Shown here: in pieces, positions 43,428-52,038 of the stretch | Numbering within the stretch: position 1 is the stretch's first letter | Layout of the letters: each line of letters begins with the position of its first letter | Source: Burkholderia sp. D-99 | GTDB taxonomy: Bacteria; Pseudomonadota; Gammaproteobacteria; Burkholderiales; Burkholderiaceae | Reading direction: 5' to 3' | Length of the DNA: 64,000 bases | Assembly (NCBI RefSeq): GCF_011605345.1 | Contig: NZ_JAAOXM010000002.1 | Span: forward strand, 930,001-994,000 | Notes under the pieces: generated by a model | What the model saw: only the letters and a program-made list of their open reading frames with translations | What the model was told of the DNA's origin: nothing | Databases searched by the model: none | Position numbers and translations under genes: made by a program

Positions 43428-44354
43428 ATGGACACGCTCGATCTGAACCTGATTCCCTACCTCGTCGCACTCGACGACACGCGCAACGTGAGCCGCGCGG
43501 GCGACCTGCTCGGCGTGAGCCAGCCACGCGTGAGCACCGCGCTCGGCCGGCTGCGCGAATATTTCGGCGATCCGCTGTTCGTGCGCACGTCGCGCGGGAT
43601 GGAACCGACGCCACGCGCGCTCGCGCTGCTGCCGGCCGCCCGAGACGCGCTCGCGCAGATCGAGCGCGGCCTCGTCGCGCCGCACGACTTCGACCCGGCC
43701 GCGAGCACGCATACCTTCTCGATCGCACTGTCGGACGTCGGCGAGATCGTGTTCCTGCCGAAGCTGCTGCAGGCATTCGCGACGCGCGCGCCGCATGCGA
43801 ACCTGCGCTCGGTCTCGCTCGCACACGACGAAGTCGGGCGTGGCCTCGAAGCCGGGTCGATCGATCTCGCGGTCGGCTACTTCCCCGACCTCGACGGCAA
43901 CAACTTCTTCCAGCAGCGGTTGTTCACGCACCGGTTCGTCTGCCTGATGCGGCGCGGCCATCCGTTCGAACAGGCGCCGCCGTTTACGGTCGAACAGTTC
44001 CTCACGTGCGGGCACGCGGTGGTGCGTGCCGAAGGCCGCAGCCAGGAGGTGCTCGAGAAGTATCTCGCCAAGCAGCGCATGCAGCGCCGCGCGGTGCTCG
44101 AGACGCCGCACTTCATGAGCCTGCCGTTCATCCTGAGCCGCACCGACCTGATTGCGACGGTGCCGCATGCGATCGGCTATGCGTATGCGGCCGAGCACGC
44201 GTTCATCGTGCCCGTCGAGCCGCCGCTCACGCTGCCGCGCTTCGACCTGAAGCAGCACTGGCATCGCAAGTACCACAACGATCCGCGCACCGCGTGGCTG
44301 CGTGGCGTCGTCGCGTCGCTGTTCAACGACGAGCAGGACGAATGGCCGAAGTGA
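43428..44354 (+). CDS. LysR-type regulator divergent from pobA
   Basis: 308 residues. The winged helix is at the N-terminus (NLIPYLVALDDTRNVSRAGDLLGVSQPRVSTALGRLREYFGDPLFVR). The effector domain follows, with SIDLAVGYFPDLD and a late DLIATVPHAIG. The HTH subgroup is that of PcaQ/NahR-like aromatic regulators. Position, divergent from pobA over a 116-bp gap, suggests it activates pobA in response to 4-hydroxybenzoate. That role is inferred. Confidence 0.85.
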   Translation: MDTLDLNLIPYLVALDDTRNVSRAGDLLGVSQPRVSTALGRLREYFGDPLFVRTSRGMEPTPRALALLPAARDALAQIERGLVAPHDFDPAASTHTFSIALSDVGEIVFLPKLLQAFATRAPHANLRSVSLAHDEVGRGLEAGSIDLAVGYFPDLDGNNFFQQRLFTHRFVCLMRRGHPFEQAPPFTVEQFLTCGHAVVRAEGRSQEVLEKYLAKQRMQRRAVLETPHFMSLPFILSRTDLIATVPHAIGYAYAAEHAFIVPVEPPLTLPRFDLKQHWHRKYHNDPRTAWLRGVVASLFNDEQDEWPK

Positions 44355-44443
44355 GCGCCAGGCCGCGCACGCGCCCTGCGAAAGCATGAAACAATGCCCG
44401 GATTCCGCGCCGCCCCGGCGGCAGCATTCGATGGAGCAGATAG

Positions 44444-45076
44444 ATGGCTAAAAAGAAGTCCGCGCGGCCCGAGCCGGCCGCATCCCGCCCGAGCCGTGAA
44501 GAAGCGGAAGACGCCGTTCGCGTGCTGTTGCGCTGGGCCGGCGACGATCCCGCACGCGAAGGCCTGCTCGACACGCCCGCACGCGTCGTCCGCGCCTATG
44601 AGCAGTTCTTCGCCGGTTATGCGCTGGAGCCGCGCGACATCCTCGCGCGCACGTTCAGCGAAGTCGACGGCTACGACGAAATGATCGTGCTGAAGGACAT
44701 CCGCTTCGAGAGCTATTGCGAGCACCACATGGTGCCGATCATCGGCCGCGCACACGTCGCGTATCTGCCGAACCATCGCGTGGTCGGCATCTCGAAGCTC
44801 GCGCGCCTCGTCGACGCGTTCGCGAAGCGCCTGCAGATCCAGGAAAAGATGACCGTGCAGATCGCCGATACGCTGTTCGATGTGCTGCAGCCGAAGGGCG
44901 TCGGCGTGATCCTCGAAGCCGCGCACCAGTGCATCTCGACTCGCGGCGTGCACAAGCCGGGCGTCGAGATGGTGACGTCGCGCATGCTCGGCACGTTCCG
45001 CACCGACCCGTCGACGCGGCGTGAATTCCTGTCGATCGTCGCGAATCCTTCTTCAGTCAACCTGACGAATACGTAA
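44444..45076 (+). CDS. folE: GTP cyclohydrolase I
   Basis: 210 residues. Converts GTP to dihydroneopterin triphosphate for folate or pterin synthesis. Zn and catalytic residues are all present: Cys92, His94 and His95 in YCEHHMVP, His161 and Cys163 in [12 protein letters not shown]. The first 20 residues are a basic low-complexity extension. Its TAA overlaps the ATG of the next gene, so the two are coupled. Confidence 0.95.
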   Translation: MAKKKSARPEPAASRPSREEAEDAVRVLLRWAGDDPAREGLLDTPARVVRAYEQFFAGYALEPRDILARTFSEVDGYDEMIVLKDIRFESYCEHHMVPIIGRAHVAYLPNHRVVGISKLARLVDAFAKRLQIQEKMTVQIADTLFDVLQPKGVGVILEAAHQCISTRGVHKPGVEMVTSRMLGTFRTDPSTRREFLSIVANPSSVNLTNT

Positions 45077-45879
45077 TGGAGTCGACGAAGCAAGCGGCGC
45101 ACGCGCCCGTCGTGCTCGTGACCGGCGCCGCGCGCCGGGCCGGGCGCGCGTTCGCCGAGTATTTCGCCGCGCACGGCTATCGCACCGCGGTGCACTACGA
45201 CCGTTCGGCCGATGCGGCGCAGGCGGCGGCCCGCGCGATCGCCGAACGCGGGCACGATTCGGTTGCGTTGCAGGCCGACCTGTCCGACGCCGAACAGATC
45301 ACCGCGCTGATCGACCAGGTGTATGCGCGCTTCGGGCGCCTCGACGTGCTCGTCAACAATGCGTCGGTATTCTGGCAGGACCATTTCCCGAGCTTCGACC
45401 TCGCGGCGTTCGACCAGGCGTGGGCGGTCAACTGCCGTGCGCCGATCCTGCTCACGCGCGCGTTCTACGAACGGGCCCGCGCGGCCGGTACGCAGGGTGT
45501 CGTCGTGAATGTGGTCGACCAGAAGATCAAGGAAAACTTTCACCGCGACCATTTCAGCTATACGGTCGCGAAAGCCGCGCTCGGCAACCTCACGCAGATG
45601 CTCGCGCTGTCATCCGCGCCGGTACTTCGCGTGAACGCGGTGTTCCCCGGGCTGATGCTGCCGAGCGACGACCAGACGCCGGCCGACTTCGAGCACGCGA
45701 GCCGCGCATCGACGCCGCTCGCGCGCATCGCGGGCCCCGACGATGTCGCGAGCGCGATCCTGATGCTGACGGGCAACGCGTACAACGGCGTGGATTTCGT
45801 CGTCGATGCAGGGCAGAACCTGATCCGCGTCGACCAGGACGTGCTGTACAAGCACCGCGCGCCCGACGGCAAGCACTGA
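45076..45879 (+). CDS. SDR of the pteridine/dihydromonapterin reductase type
   Basis: 267 residues. The nucleotide motif is TGAARRAGRA, the TGX3(R/K)XGX form typical of pteridine reductases rather than TGX3GXG. Further features are VLVNNASVF and the active YTVAK (Tyr-X3-Lys). Translational coupling to folE supports a role reducing dihydropterins (FolM-like) with NADPH. A general short-chain reductase remains possible. Confidence 0.8.
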   Translation: MESTKQAAHAPVVLVTGAARRAGRAFAEYFAAHGYRTAVHYDRSADAAQAAARAIAERGHDSVALQADLSDAEQITALIDQVYARFGRLDVLVNNASVFWQDHFPSFDLAAFDQAWAVNCRAPILLTRAFYERARAAGTQGVVVNVVDQKIKENFHRDHFSYTVAKAALGNLTQMLALSSAPVLRVNAVFPGLMLPSDDQTPADFEHASRASTPLARIAGPDDVASAILMLTGNAYNGVDFVVDAGQNLIRVDQDVLYKHRAPDGKH

Positions 45880-45917
45880 CCGACGCGTGCGGCGGCGGCC
45901 AGTGGCCGCGCGCCGCG

Positions 45918-46838
45918 TTACGGCTTATCTGCGCTCCCGCCTTCGCGAACCTTGCCCTGCGCGACGCTCGTGCCGGGCGGCACGCTGTGCGTGAGCCACA
46001 CATTGCCGCCGATCACCGAGCCGCGCCCGATCGTCACGCGGCCGAGAATCGTCGCGCCCGCGTAGATCACCACGTCGTCCTCGACGATAGGGTGCCGTGC
46101 GTTGCCCTTGACCAGCGCACCTTCGCCATCGGCCGGGAAGCTTTTCGCGCCGAGCGTGACGGCCTGGTACACGCGCACGCGCTCGCCGATGATCGCCGTC
46201 TCGCCGATCACGACGCCCGTGCCGTGGTCGATGAAGAAGCTCGGGCCGATCCGCGCACCCGGGTGGATGTCGATGCCGGTGGCCGAGTGGGCGATTTCAT
46301 TGATGAATCGCGCAAGCAGCGGTACGCCAAGCTGGTGCAGCGCATGCGCGAGCCGGTGGTGCATCATCGCCAGCACGCCGGGGTAGCACAGCAGGATCTC
46401 GGTGATGTGCTGCGCGGCCGGATCGCCCGCATAAGCGGCCTGGATATCGCTGACGAGCAGCGCGCGGACCGCCGGCAGCTGCCGGCCGAATTCGCGCGCG
46501 ATTTCGAACGCGCGTTCGTCGAGCTCGGCGAACGGCGTATCCGCATGCTCGGGCAGGAACGGCAGCGCACGGCGGATCTGTTCGGACAGAATGCGCAGCG
46601 TGCTTTCGAGCGTGTGGCCGACGTAGAAGTCGACGCTTTCGTCGGTCAGATCCGGTGCGCCGTAATGCGTCGGAAACATCGACGCGCGCAGGCCGGTCAC
46701 AATCTTGCAGATTGCATCGCGCGACGGCAATTCGCGGATGCCGCGCGGATGGCGCGTGCGATGGAGTTCCTCGCGCGACTCGCGCAAGCCGGCGACGATT
46801 TCTTCAAGGCCCCACTGACGGGCGGGTGATGTCGACAT
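45918..46838 (-). CDS. cysE: Serine O-acetyltransferase, EpsC/CysE type
   Basis: 306 residues. Makes O-acetylserine for cysteine synthesis. The helical N-terminal half leads into the left-handed beta helix with hexapeptide repeats (GIDIHPGARIG, GTGVVIGETAIIG, GATILGRVTIGRGSVIGGNVWL) and the catalytic His/Asp of FIDHGTG. The HPGARIGPSFFIDHG segment and long N-terminus match the EpsC subgroup. Convergent with the SDR gene. Confidence 0.92.
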   Translation of the reverse strand: MSTSPARQWGLEEIVAGLRESREELHRTRHPRGIRELPSRDAICKIVTGLRASMFPTHYGAPDLTDESVDFYVGHTLESTLRILSEQIRRALPFLPEHADTPFAELDERAFEIAREFGRQLPAVRALLVSDIQAAYAGDPAAQHITEILLCYPGVLAMMHHRLAHALHQLGVPLLARFINEIAHSATGIDIHPGARIGPSFFIDHGTGVVIGETAIIGERVRVYQAVTLGAKSFPADGEGALVKGNARHPIVEDDVVIYAGATILGRVTIGRGSVIGGNVWLTHSVPPGTSVAQGKVREGGSADKP

Positions 46839-46975
46839 ATGCCAATGCAGGCGGCCGCGCTCGGTCGCACGGCCGCTAATAAAGTGACGGGTTCCGCAAG
46901 ATTACCGCGTTTTTTGCCGCGGGGCGGCACGCAGGGGATCGGCCGGACGGCCGATGGTGCCGAATCGCGGCGGCG

Positions 46976-47209
46976 TCAGATCGTGATGCTGCTGGCGTCG
47001 ATCCATCGCACGGCCCAGTCGCGCGCGTGCGCAATCGCGTCGCCTTCGTCGTTGAACTGGAGCTCGATCGGGAAAAAACGGTTCGCCACGAGCTCCCCGT
47101 CGCTCGATCGGGAGATCACGACATAGGGCTTGAACGAACCGTCACTGGCGCGCGCGGGCGCGCAATTCAACAGATAACCGCGGTGCGTGAAGGCAGTAGT
47201 CGCTTGCAT
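46976..47209 (-). CDS. Small hypothetical protein, DAIAHARDWAVRWID family
   Basis: 77 residues. An N-terminal beta region (HRGYLLNCAPARASDGSFKPYVVISR) is followed by a C-terminal helix (EGDAIAHARDWAVRWID). It has the same ending as the protein at 25570 and resembles small beta-proteobacterial CV_2116-type proteins (from memory). Function unknown. It is 138 bp upstream of cysE on the same strand. Confidence 0.75.
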   Translation of the reverse strand: MQATTAFTHRGYLLNCAPARASDGSFKPYVVISRSSDGELVANRFFPIELQFNDEGDAIAHARDWAVRWIDASSITI

Positions 47210-47488
47210 GAATCCGCCACCTCTAGTCCCTTGCTTTGTTGTTCACTACCCGTCTTTAAGGGTGCTGCGGCGCCCCCGGCGCGGGCAGAGGCGGCGCGAC
47301 CGAATCCCCTGTCGCCGCTTCGCAGGAAAAGAATCATACTCTGTAGAAAACGCGTCTTCTAGCTGAAATAAATCACGACAAATCAATGCGCGTCGCGCGA
47401 CCGCGGCGATCGCCCGCGCGCCTTTTCCCGTCACAGCCGGAACGGGATTTGCTTCGATCCGGAACGCTTCGCCGCCAGGAGAGCCGCG

Positions 47489-47899
47489 ATGGAATCATCC
47501 GGTCAAACCGAACGTTCGCATCCGCACAGCGTCGAGATCGACAACGACGAAACCCACGACAGCACGGTCGATACCGATGGCAAGAACCGCGAGGCGTGGC
47601 TTCTCGCCGGCGGCGGGCCGATCTCGCCCGACCAGATCACGGGCAGCAACGCGTCGCTCGTCAATGCGATGCCCGAAGCCGGCGACGGTTTCGCCGGTTT
47701 CGACAGCCGCCCCGGCGGCAATCATCCGGCGTTCGCGCTGCGCGCCGGATACATGGTGATCGAGAAAGGCTTCGACGCGCCGCAGCCCATGAGCGATGCG
47801 CTGTTCGGCCCCGTTCACCGGATGTACGGCAGCACGTACTGGCCCGGCCACCAGCGGCGGCCGGAGCGCGTGTTCGAGCTGACGGCCGTACCGCGGTAG
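47489..47899 (+). CDS. DUF3005-like protein
   Basis: 136 residues, acidic N-terminus (VEIDNDETHDSTVDTDGKN), then GGGPISPDQITGSNASL, FDSRPGGNHPAFALRAGY and HRMYGSTYWPGHQRRPERVFEL. I believe this is DUF3005, a family found mostly in Burkholderia; no function known. AGGAGAGCCGCG upstream gives a ribosome-binding site. Confidence 0.7.
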   Translation: MESSGQTERSHPHSVEIDNDETHDSTVDTDGKNREAWLLAGGGPISPDQITGSNASLVNAMPEAGDGFAGFDSRPGGNHPAFALRAGYMVIEKGFDAPQPMSDALFGPVHRMYGSTYWPGHQRRPERVFELTAVPR

Positions 47900-48178
47900 C
47901 CGGAGCGGCGTTTGAATCGATCGTTCGTTTGCGGACCGGCATCGGCCGACGGCCGATGGCTGAGGATCGGCGTACGCGACAGTGTGCCGGACGTGTGCCG
48001 GCAACCGCGCGATGCAGGAGCGAACGATTCCGCGCGGCGACACCGGCGGTGTCATTCATGCCGTGAATCGCACCGACGCACATGCGTTGATCGAGGTCAT
48101 GTCGAAACGGCGCGATTGAGATTGAATGGCGATGCGGGTGAGGCATCCGCGTGACTGTCGCGCCGTGTCGATGCGATC

Positions 48179-48340
48179 GGCGTGTTCGGCGTGTTCGGCG
48201 TGTTCGGCGTGTTCGGCGTGTTCGGCGTGTTCGGCGTGTTCGGCGTGTTCGGCGTGTTCGGCGTGTTCGGCGTGTTCGGCGTGTTCGGCGTGTTCGGCGT
48301 GTTCGGCGTGGGCGGCGTGGGCGGCGTGGGCGGCGTGGGC
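48179..48340. repeat. 9-bp minisatellite: 14 x GGCGTGTTC + 4 x GGCGTGGGC
   Basis: Eighteen head-to-tail 9-mers without interruption, in two sub-blocks differing by TT to GG. Because the unit is a multiple of three and has no stop, open frames appear in all registers; none is believed to be a gene. The gap 47900-48658 contains this array and the 7-bp array and no gene. Confidence 0.95.
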
Positions 48341-48434
48341 GGTAAGTGCGTATGCGTGTGCCAAACGCGACTCAGGCGCTCGCGCATGCCTTTCCGCCGA
48401 CGATGCGGACAACGGCGGCGACCACGGCGCACGC

Positions 48435-48476
48435 CGTGCGTCGTGCGTCGTGCGTCGTGCGTCGTGCGTCGTGCGT
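48435..48476. repeat. 7-bp tandem repeat, six units of CGTGCGT
   Basis: Six perfect units 94 bp after the 9-bp array, between the DUF3005-like gene and the universal stress gene. Likely to vary in copy number between strains. Confidence 0.9.
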
Positions 48477-48658
48477 CCCAGCATGCGCCATGTGTATGGC
48501 GTACACCGTAGAAACTGAAGCGGCACTGCCGCGCGGCACGACCGGCACCTCACTGCAAAGTCCCCGCCATTGGTTTACTCTGCCTCGCAGCATTGCGCAT
48601 TGCCCAGCCTGATCGGCCATCCGGCCGACTTCGTTTCAACCCGCCACTCGGAGACACT

Positions 48659-49126
48659 ATGTACAAGCGTATTCTGGTTGCCGTCGACGGCAGCGACACG
48701 TCCCGCCATGCGTTCGATGCGGCGCTGGCGCTCGCGAAATCGCACGGCGCCGAGCTGCAACCGTTCTACGTCGTCGAGAACGCCGCGATCTACTACAACG
48801 TGCCCGGCTACGATCCGTCCGTGCTGCGCGACCAGCTCGTCGCGCAAGGCAACGCACTCGCGAAGGATTTCACGACGCTGATGCAGGCAGCGGGCGTGAA
48901 GGGCGAGACGCGATTGAGTGAAGCGACGTCGCTCAACGACGTAGCGTCGCTGATCCTCGACGGTGCGAAAGCGTTCGGCGCCGATCTGCTCGTGCTCGGC
49001 ACGCACGGCCGCCGCGGGTTCCGCCGTCTCGTGCTCGGCAGCATCGCCGAGCAATGCGTGCGCCACGCGACGCTGCCCGTGCTGCTGATCCCGGCGGCGG
49101 CCAACGTCGACGAACCGGCCGCGTAA
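48659..49126 (+). CDS. Universal stress protein (UspA domain)
   Basis: 155 residues. MYKRILVAVDGSDTSRHAFDAAL and the ATP-binding-type end VLGTHGRRGFRRLVLGSIAEQCVRHATLPVLLI (GX2GX9GS-like) define a single Usp domain. Such proteins are induced by starvation or low oxygen. It lies 104 bp upstream of an Fnr-type gene on the same strand, which makes oxygen-responsive control plausible. Confidence 0.93.
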   Translation: MYKRILVAVDGSDTSRHAFDAALALAKSHGAELQPFYVVENAAIYYNVPGYDPSVLRDQLVAQGNALAKDFTTLMQAAGVKGETRLSEATSLNDVASLILDGAKAFGADLLVLGTHGRRGFRRLVLGSIAEQCVRHATLPVLLIPAAANVDEPAA

Positions 49127-49230
49127 ACGGCGTTCGGCATGCGCCGGCCGGTCGCGACGTTTTGTCACCCGACAGCGGCAAGTTGCGGTGGGACAATGAT
49201 TCCGTCGATTCAACGCCGGAGTAAACGATC

Positions 49231-49977
49231 ATGCTGACGCCCGTCGCCACACGTCCCGCCGCCACGCCTCATGCCGGTAGCTGGGCCCCTCGCCAGGCTG
49301 CGCACTGCTCGACGTGCGCGATGCGGCACCTGTGCATGCCGCAGGGCCTGGCGCCCGAAGCGCTCAGCCGCCTCGAGTCGGTCATCTGCGCGGCGCGCCC
49401 CGTCAAGCGCGGCGAAGCGCTGTTCCGCGAAGGCGACGCATTCGACAACCTGTACGCGGTGCGCTCGGGTTCGCTGAAAACCGTCGCGACGCGCCACGAC
49501 GGCCGCGAGCAGGTCACCGGCCTGCATCTGGCGGGCGAAGCGCTCGGCCTCGACGGCATCTGCGACGACACGCATCCGCGCACCGCGGTCGCACTGGAAG
49601 ACAGCTCCGTCTGCGTGATTCCGTATAGCGCGCTCAAGGCGCTGTGCTCGGAAGCCGGTTCGATGCAGTTGCGCATGCACAAGCTGATGAGCGAACAGAT
49701 CGTGCGCGAAACGTCGCAAACGATGCTGCTCGGTTCGCTGAATGCCGAAGAGCGCGTCGCCGCGTTCCTGCTCGACGTATCGTCGCGCTACCTGAAGCGC
49801 GGTTACTCGCCGTCGGAATTCAACCTGCGGATGACGCGCGAAGACATCGGCAGCTACCTCGGCATGACGCTCGAAACGGTCAGCCGCACGCTGTCGAAAT
49901 TCCAGAAGCGCGGCCTGATCGAAATGCAGGGCCGCCACGTCCAGATCGTCGATTTCGACGGCCTGCATCAAGTCTGA
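49231..49977 (+). CDS. fnr: Fnr/Anr-type oxygen-sensing regulator
   Basis: 248 residues. Cys26, Cys29 and Cys35 (HCSTCAMRHLC) plus the Cys in GLDGICDD supply the four ligands of an oxygen-labile 4Fe-4S cluster, spaced as in Fnr. The cyclic-nucleotide-like barrel spans about 40-155 and the HTH is MTREDIGSYLGMTLETVSRTLSKFQKRGLI. It binds TTGAT-type sites as a dimer under low oxygen and activates anaerobic and microaerobic genes. Confidence 0.92.
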   Translation: MLTPVATRPAATPHAGSWAPRQAAHCSTCAMRHLCMPQGLAPEALSRLESVICAARPVKRGEALFREGDAFDNLYAVRSGSLKTVATRHDGREQVTGLHLAGEALGLDGICDDTHPRTAVALEDSSVCVIPYSALKALCSEAGSMQLRMHKLMSEQIVRETSQTMLLGSLNAEERVAAFLLDVSSRYLKRGYSPSEFNLRMTREDIGSYLGMTLETVSRTLSKFQKRGLIEMQGRHVQIVDFDGLHQV

Positions 49978-50028
49978 TGCGATGCCGCGCGGCGCGCATC
50001 TCGCGCGCCGCCTGCGTCACCCGATCGA

Positions 50029-50922
50029 TCAATCGAGGAACAGCGCGGCACGCGCCTTCAGCGCCGCACTGAAATCGTCGAGCCAGCCGATCGACAAACG
50101 CCAGCTCTGCCAGTAAAGGTCGATGTCGATCGTTCGCCCGCGCGACATGTCGACCAGTTCACCCGCCGCCAGTTGGCGATCGACCATCCGGTCCGGACAC
50201 ATCCCCCATCCCAATCCCGTCTCGCATGCGCGCAGATAGCCCGCGACGTGCGGTATCCAGTGCTGTGGCGGATCGAGATCCGCGCGCGTCACGCGCCGGA
50301 TGAAACGTGCCTGCAGCCCGTCCTTCGGATTGAACATCACGCACGGTGCCCGGCGCAGCGCATCGCGCGTAATGCCCGCGCTGAAGTAGCGTTCGTAAAA
50401 CGCCGGCGAGCACACCGCGCGATAACGGATCCGCCCGAGCCGCTCCGACCGGCATCCCTGGATAGGTTCGGCCTGTGCGGTCACGGCGCCCTGTACGCTG
50501 CCGTCGCGAATGCGCGAGGCCGTGTAATCCTGGTCGTCGATCACGAGGTCGAGCAACGTCTCGCGCTCCGTGCAGAAGGGCCCGACCGCGTCGATGAACC
50601 ACGTCGCGACGCTGTCGTCGTTGACGGCCACACGCAACGTCGGCCACGCGCTCGCGATCTGGCCCGGCAACGCCGGCATCCGGCCGCCCAGCTCGGCTTC
50701 GAGCAGTTGCACGCGCTCGGTGTGCCGGCACAGCAGCGCACCGGATGTGGTCGCGACACACGGCTGCCCGCGCTTGACGAGCACGCTGCCGACCCGCTCC
50801 TCCAGCAATTTCACACGCTGCGACACGGCCGACGGCGTGACATTCAGCTCCTTGGCCGCACGCTCGAACGAACCGTGCCGGATCACGGCCGCGAGGGCAT
50901 CGAGCAACGCGTAGTCGAGCAT
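50029..50922 (-). CDS. argP: LysR-type regulator of the ArgP/LysG group
   Basis: 297 residues. The HTH (DALAAVIRHGSFERAAKELNVTPSAVSQRVKLLEERVG) and the effector domain (DDSVATWFID, DQDYTASRIRDGSVQGAVT, GIRYRA-like RIRYRAVCSPAF) are those of ArgP/LysG/IciA proteins. They sense lysine or arginine and activate a LysE/ArgO exporter. It is divergent from exactly such a gene 110 bp away. Confidence 0.92.
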   Translation of the reverse strand: MLDYALLDALAAVIRHGSFERAAKELNVTPSAVSQRVKLLEERVGSVLVKRGQPCVATTSGALLCRHTERVQLLEAELGGRMPALPGQIASAWPTLRVAVNDDSVATWFIDAVGPFCTERETLLDLVIDDQDYTASRIRDGSVQGAVTAQAEPIQGCRSERLGRIRYRAVCSPAFYERYFSAGITRDALRRAPCVMFNPKDGLQARFIRRVTRADLDPPQHWIPHVAGYLRACETGLGWGMCPDRMVDRQLAAGELVDMSRGRTIDIDLYWQSWRLSIGWLDDFSAALKARAALFLD

Positions 50923-50954
50923 TAGATTTCCTTAATCTGCATTAGGTGAATTAG
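50921..50954. promoter_or_regulatory. AT-rich region with three ATTAG elements
   Basis: ATTAG occurs at 50921, 50941 and 50950 within an unusually AT-rich 50-bp stretch between argP and argO. ArgP-type regulators bind extended AT-rich dyads at this position, so this is the likely control site; exact boundaries are not visible. Confidence 0.35.
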
Positions 50955-51032
50955 CTTCTCTTATTTTCATGCTGACCGCAGACTAGCGCTACCCGATTCA
51001 TCCGTCTACCGCTTCCACTGCTGTCATCCATC

Positions 51033-51653
51033 ATGAACTGGCTCGCTTTTTCCCACGGCGCCGCACTCTGCGGGTCGCTCATCGTCACCATCGGCGCGCA
51101 GAACGCATTCGTGCTGCGGCAGGGCATCATGCGCTCGCACGTCGGCAAGATCGTGCTGCTGTGCGCACTGTCCGACATGATCCTGATCGGCACGGGCGTC
51201 GGCGGCGCATCGGTGCTCGTCGAACGCTATCCGACCTTCGTCCACGCGGTGCTGTACGTCGGCCTCGCGTATCTCGCGTGGTTCGGCATCAACGCGCTGC
51301 GCCGCGCGTTCAAGCCGGGCCACGAAACGCTCGACGTGCGCGGCGATGCGGTCGCCCCGCCGCCGCAGAGCGGGCTCGCCATCGTGCTGATGACGCTCGC
51401 GTTCACGTGGCTCAACCCGCACGTGTATCTCGACACGTTCCTGTTGATCGGCACGGCCGGCGCACGCGAGCCGGAAGGCGCACGGCTCGCGTTCGCGATC
51501 GGCGCGATGACGGTCAGCGTCGTGTGGTTCCTCGGGCTTGGCTATGGTGCGCGACTGCTCGCGCCGTGGTTCCGCAAGGCCGTGGCGTGGCGCGTGCTGG
51601 ACGGCGCGATCGGCAGCATGGTGCTGTTTCTCGCGGCCGTGCAGTTGCGCTGA
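51033..51653 (+). CDS. argO: LysE/ArgO-type basic amino-acid exporter
   Basis: 206 residues, six membrane segments. IGAQNAFVLRQGIMRSHV near the N-terminus and TWLNPHVYLDTFLLIG midway are the LysE/ArgO signatures. Exports arginine or lysine, or the toxic analogue canavanine. Divergent from argP, which should activate it when the intracellular amino acid rises. Confidence 0.92.
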   Translation: MNWLAFSHGAALCGSLIVTIGAQNAFVLRQGIMRSHVGKIVLLCALSDMILIGTGVGGASVLVERYPTFVHAVLYVGLAYLAWFGINALRRAFKPGHETLDVRGDAVAPPPQSGLAIVLMTLAFTWLNPHVYLDTFLLIGTAGAREPEGARLAFAIGAMTVSVVWFLGLGYGARLLAPWFRKAVAWRVLDGAIGSMVLFLAAVQLR

Positions 51654-52038
51654 CCGGTTCACCGTCGCACGGGCGGCCGCTTGCCGCCCGTCGTTCCGGA
51701 TGCTCCGGCGCAACGCCGGAGCATGCACTTTCCCGCCCTCCCGCCTGCTTCCACCCACGCGCCGTTCCGCGTCCCGCTGCGCCAGCGTCAACAAAAATCG
51801 GTTCCCGATCGAACGCAGCCACAAGAAGCGCTCACACAACGGACGCGGTGTCCGCCATGTGCGTCAAGCCGTCCGCCATCGCGACGGTGCGCCGCCTGCA
51901 CGATTCGGAGCGATCGGCGAGAATGTCCGGCGTCCCGCGACAACGGCGTGACCGCACCACGTACCCCGTCGTCTCGCCGTGATCGCCTCGGCCCATCCCG
52001 CAGTTCCCTTCCGTCACCCGCAGAAATCGGAGCAGAAC
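51654..52038. other. Gap between argO and the aldo/keto reductase
   Basis: No supported gene on either strand. The last 20 bp hold the ribosome-binding site (CGGAGCAG) of the next gene. Confidence 0.5.

Noticed and set aside
43312..43824. N-terminal extension of pobA
   Set aside because: The extension is antisense to the LysR gene; the ATG at 43311 has a good ribosome-binding site and gives the normal FAD-binding N-terminus.
48056..48553. Open frames through the 9-bp repeat on both strands
   Set aside because: A stop-free repeat whose unit is a multiple of three opens several frames at once; no start signals or domain content.
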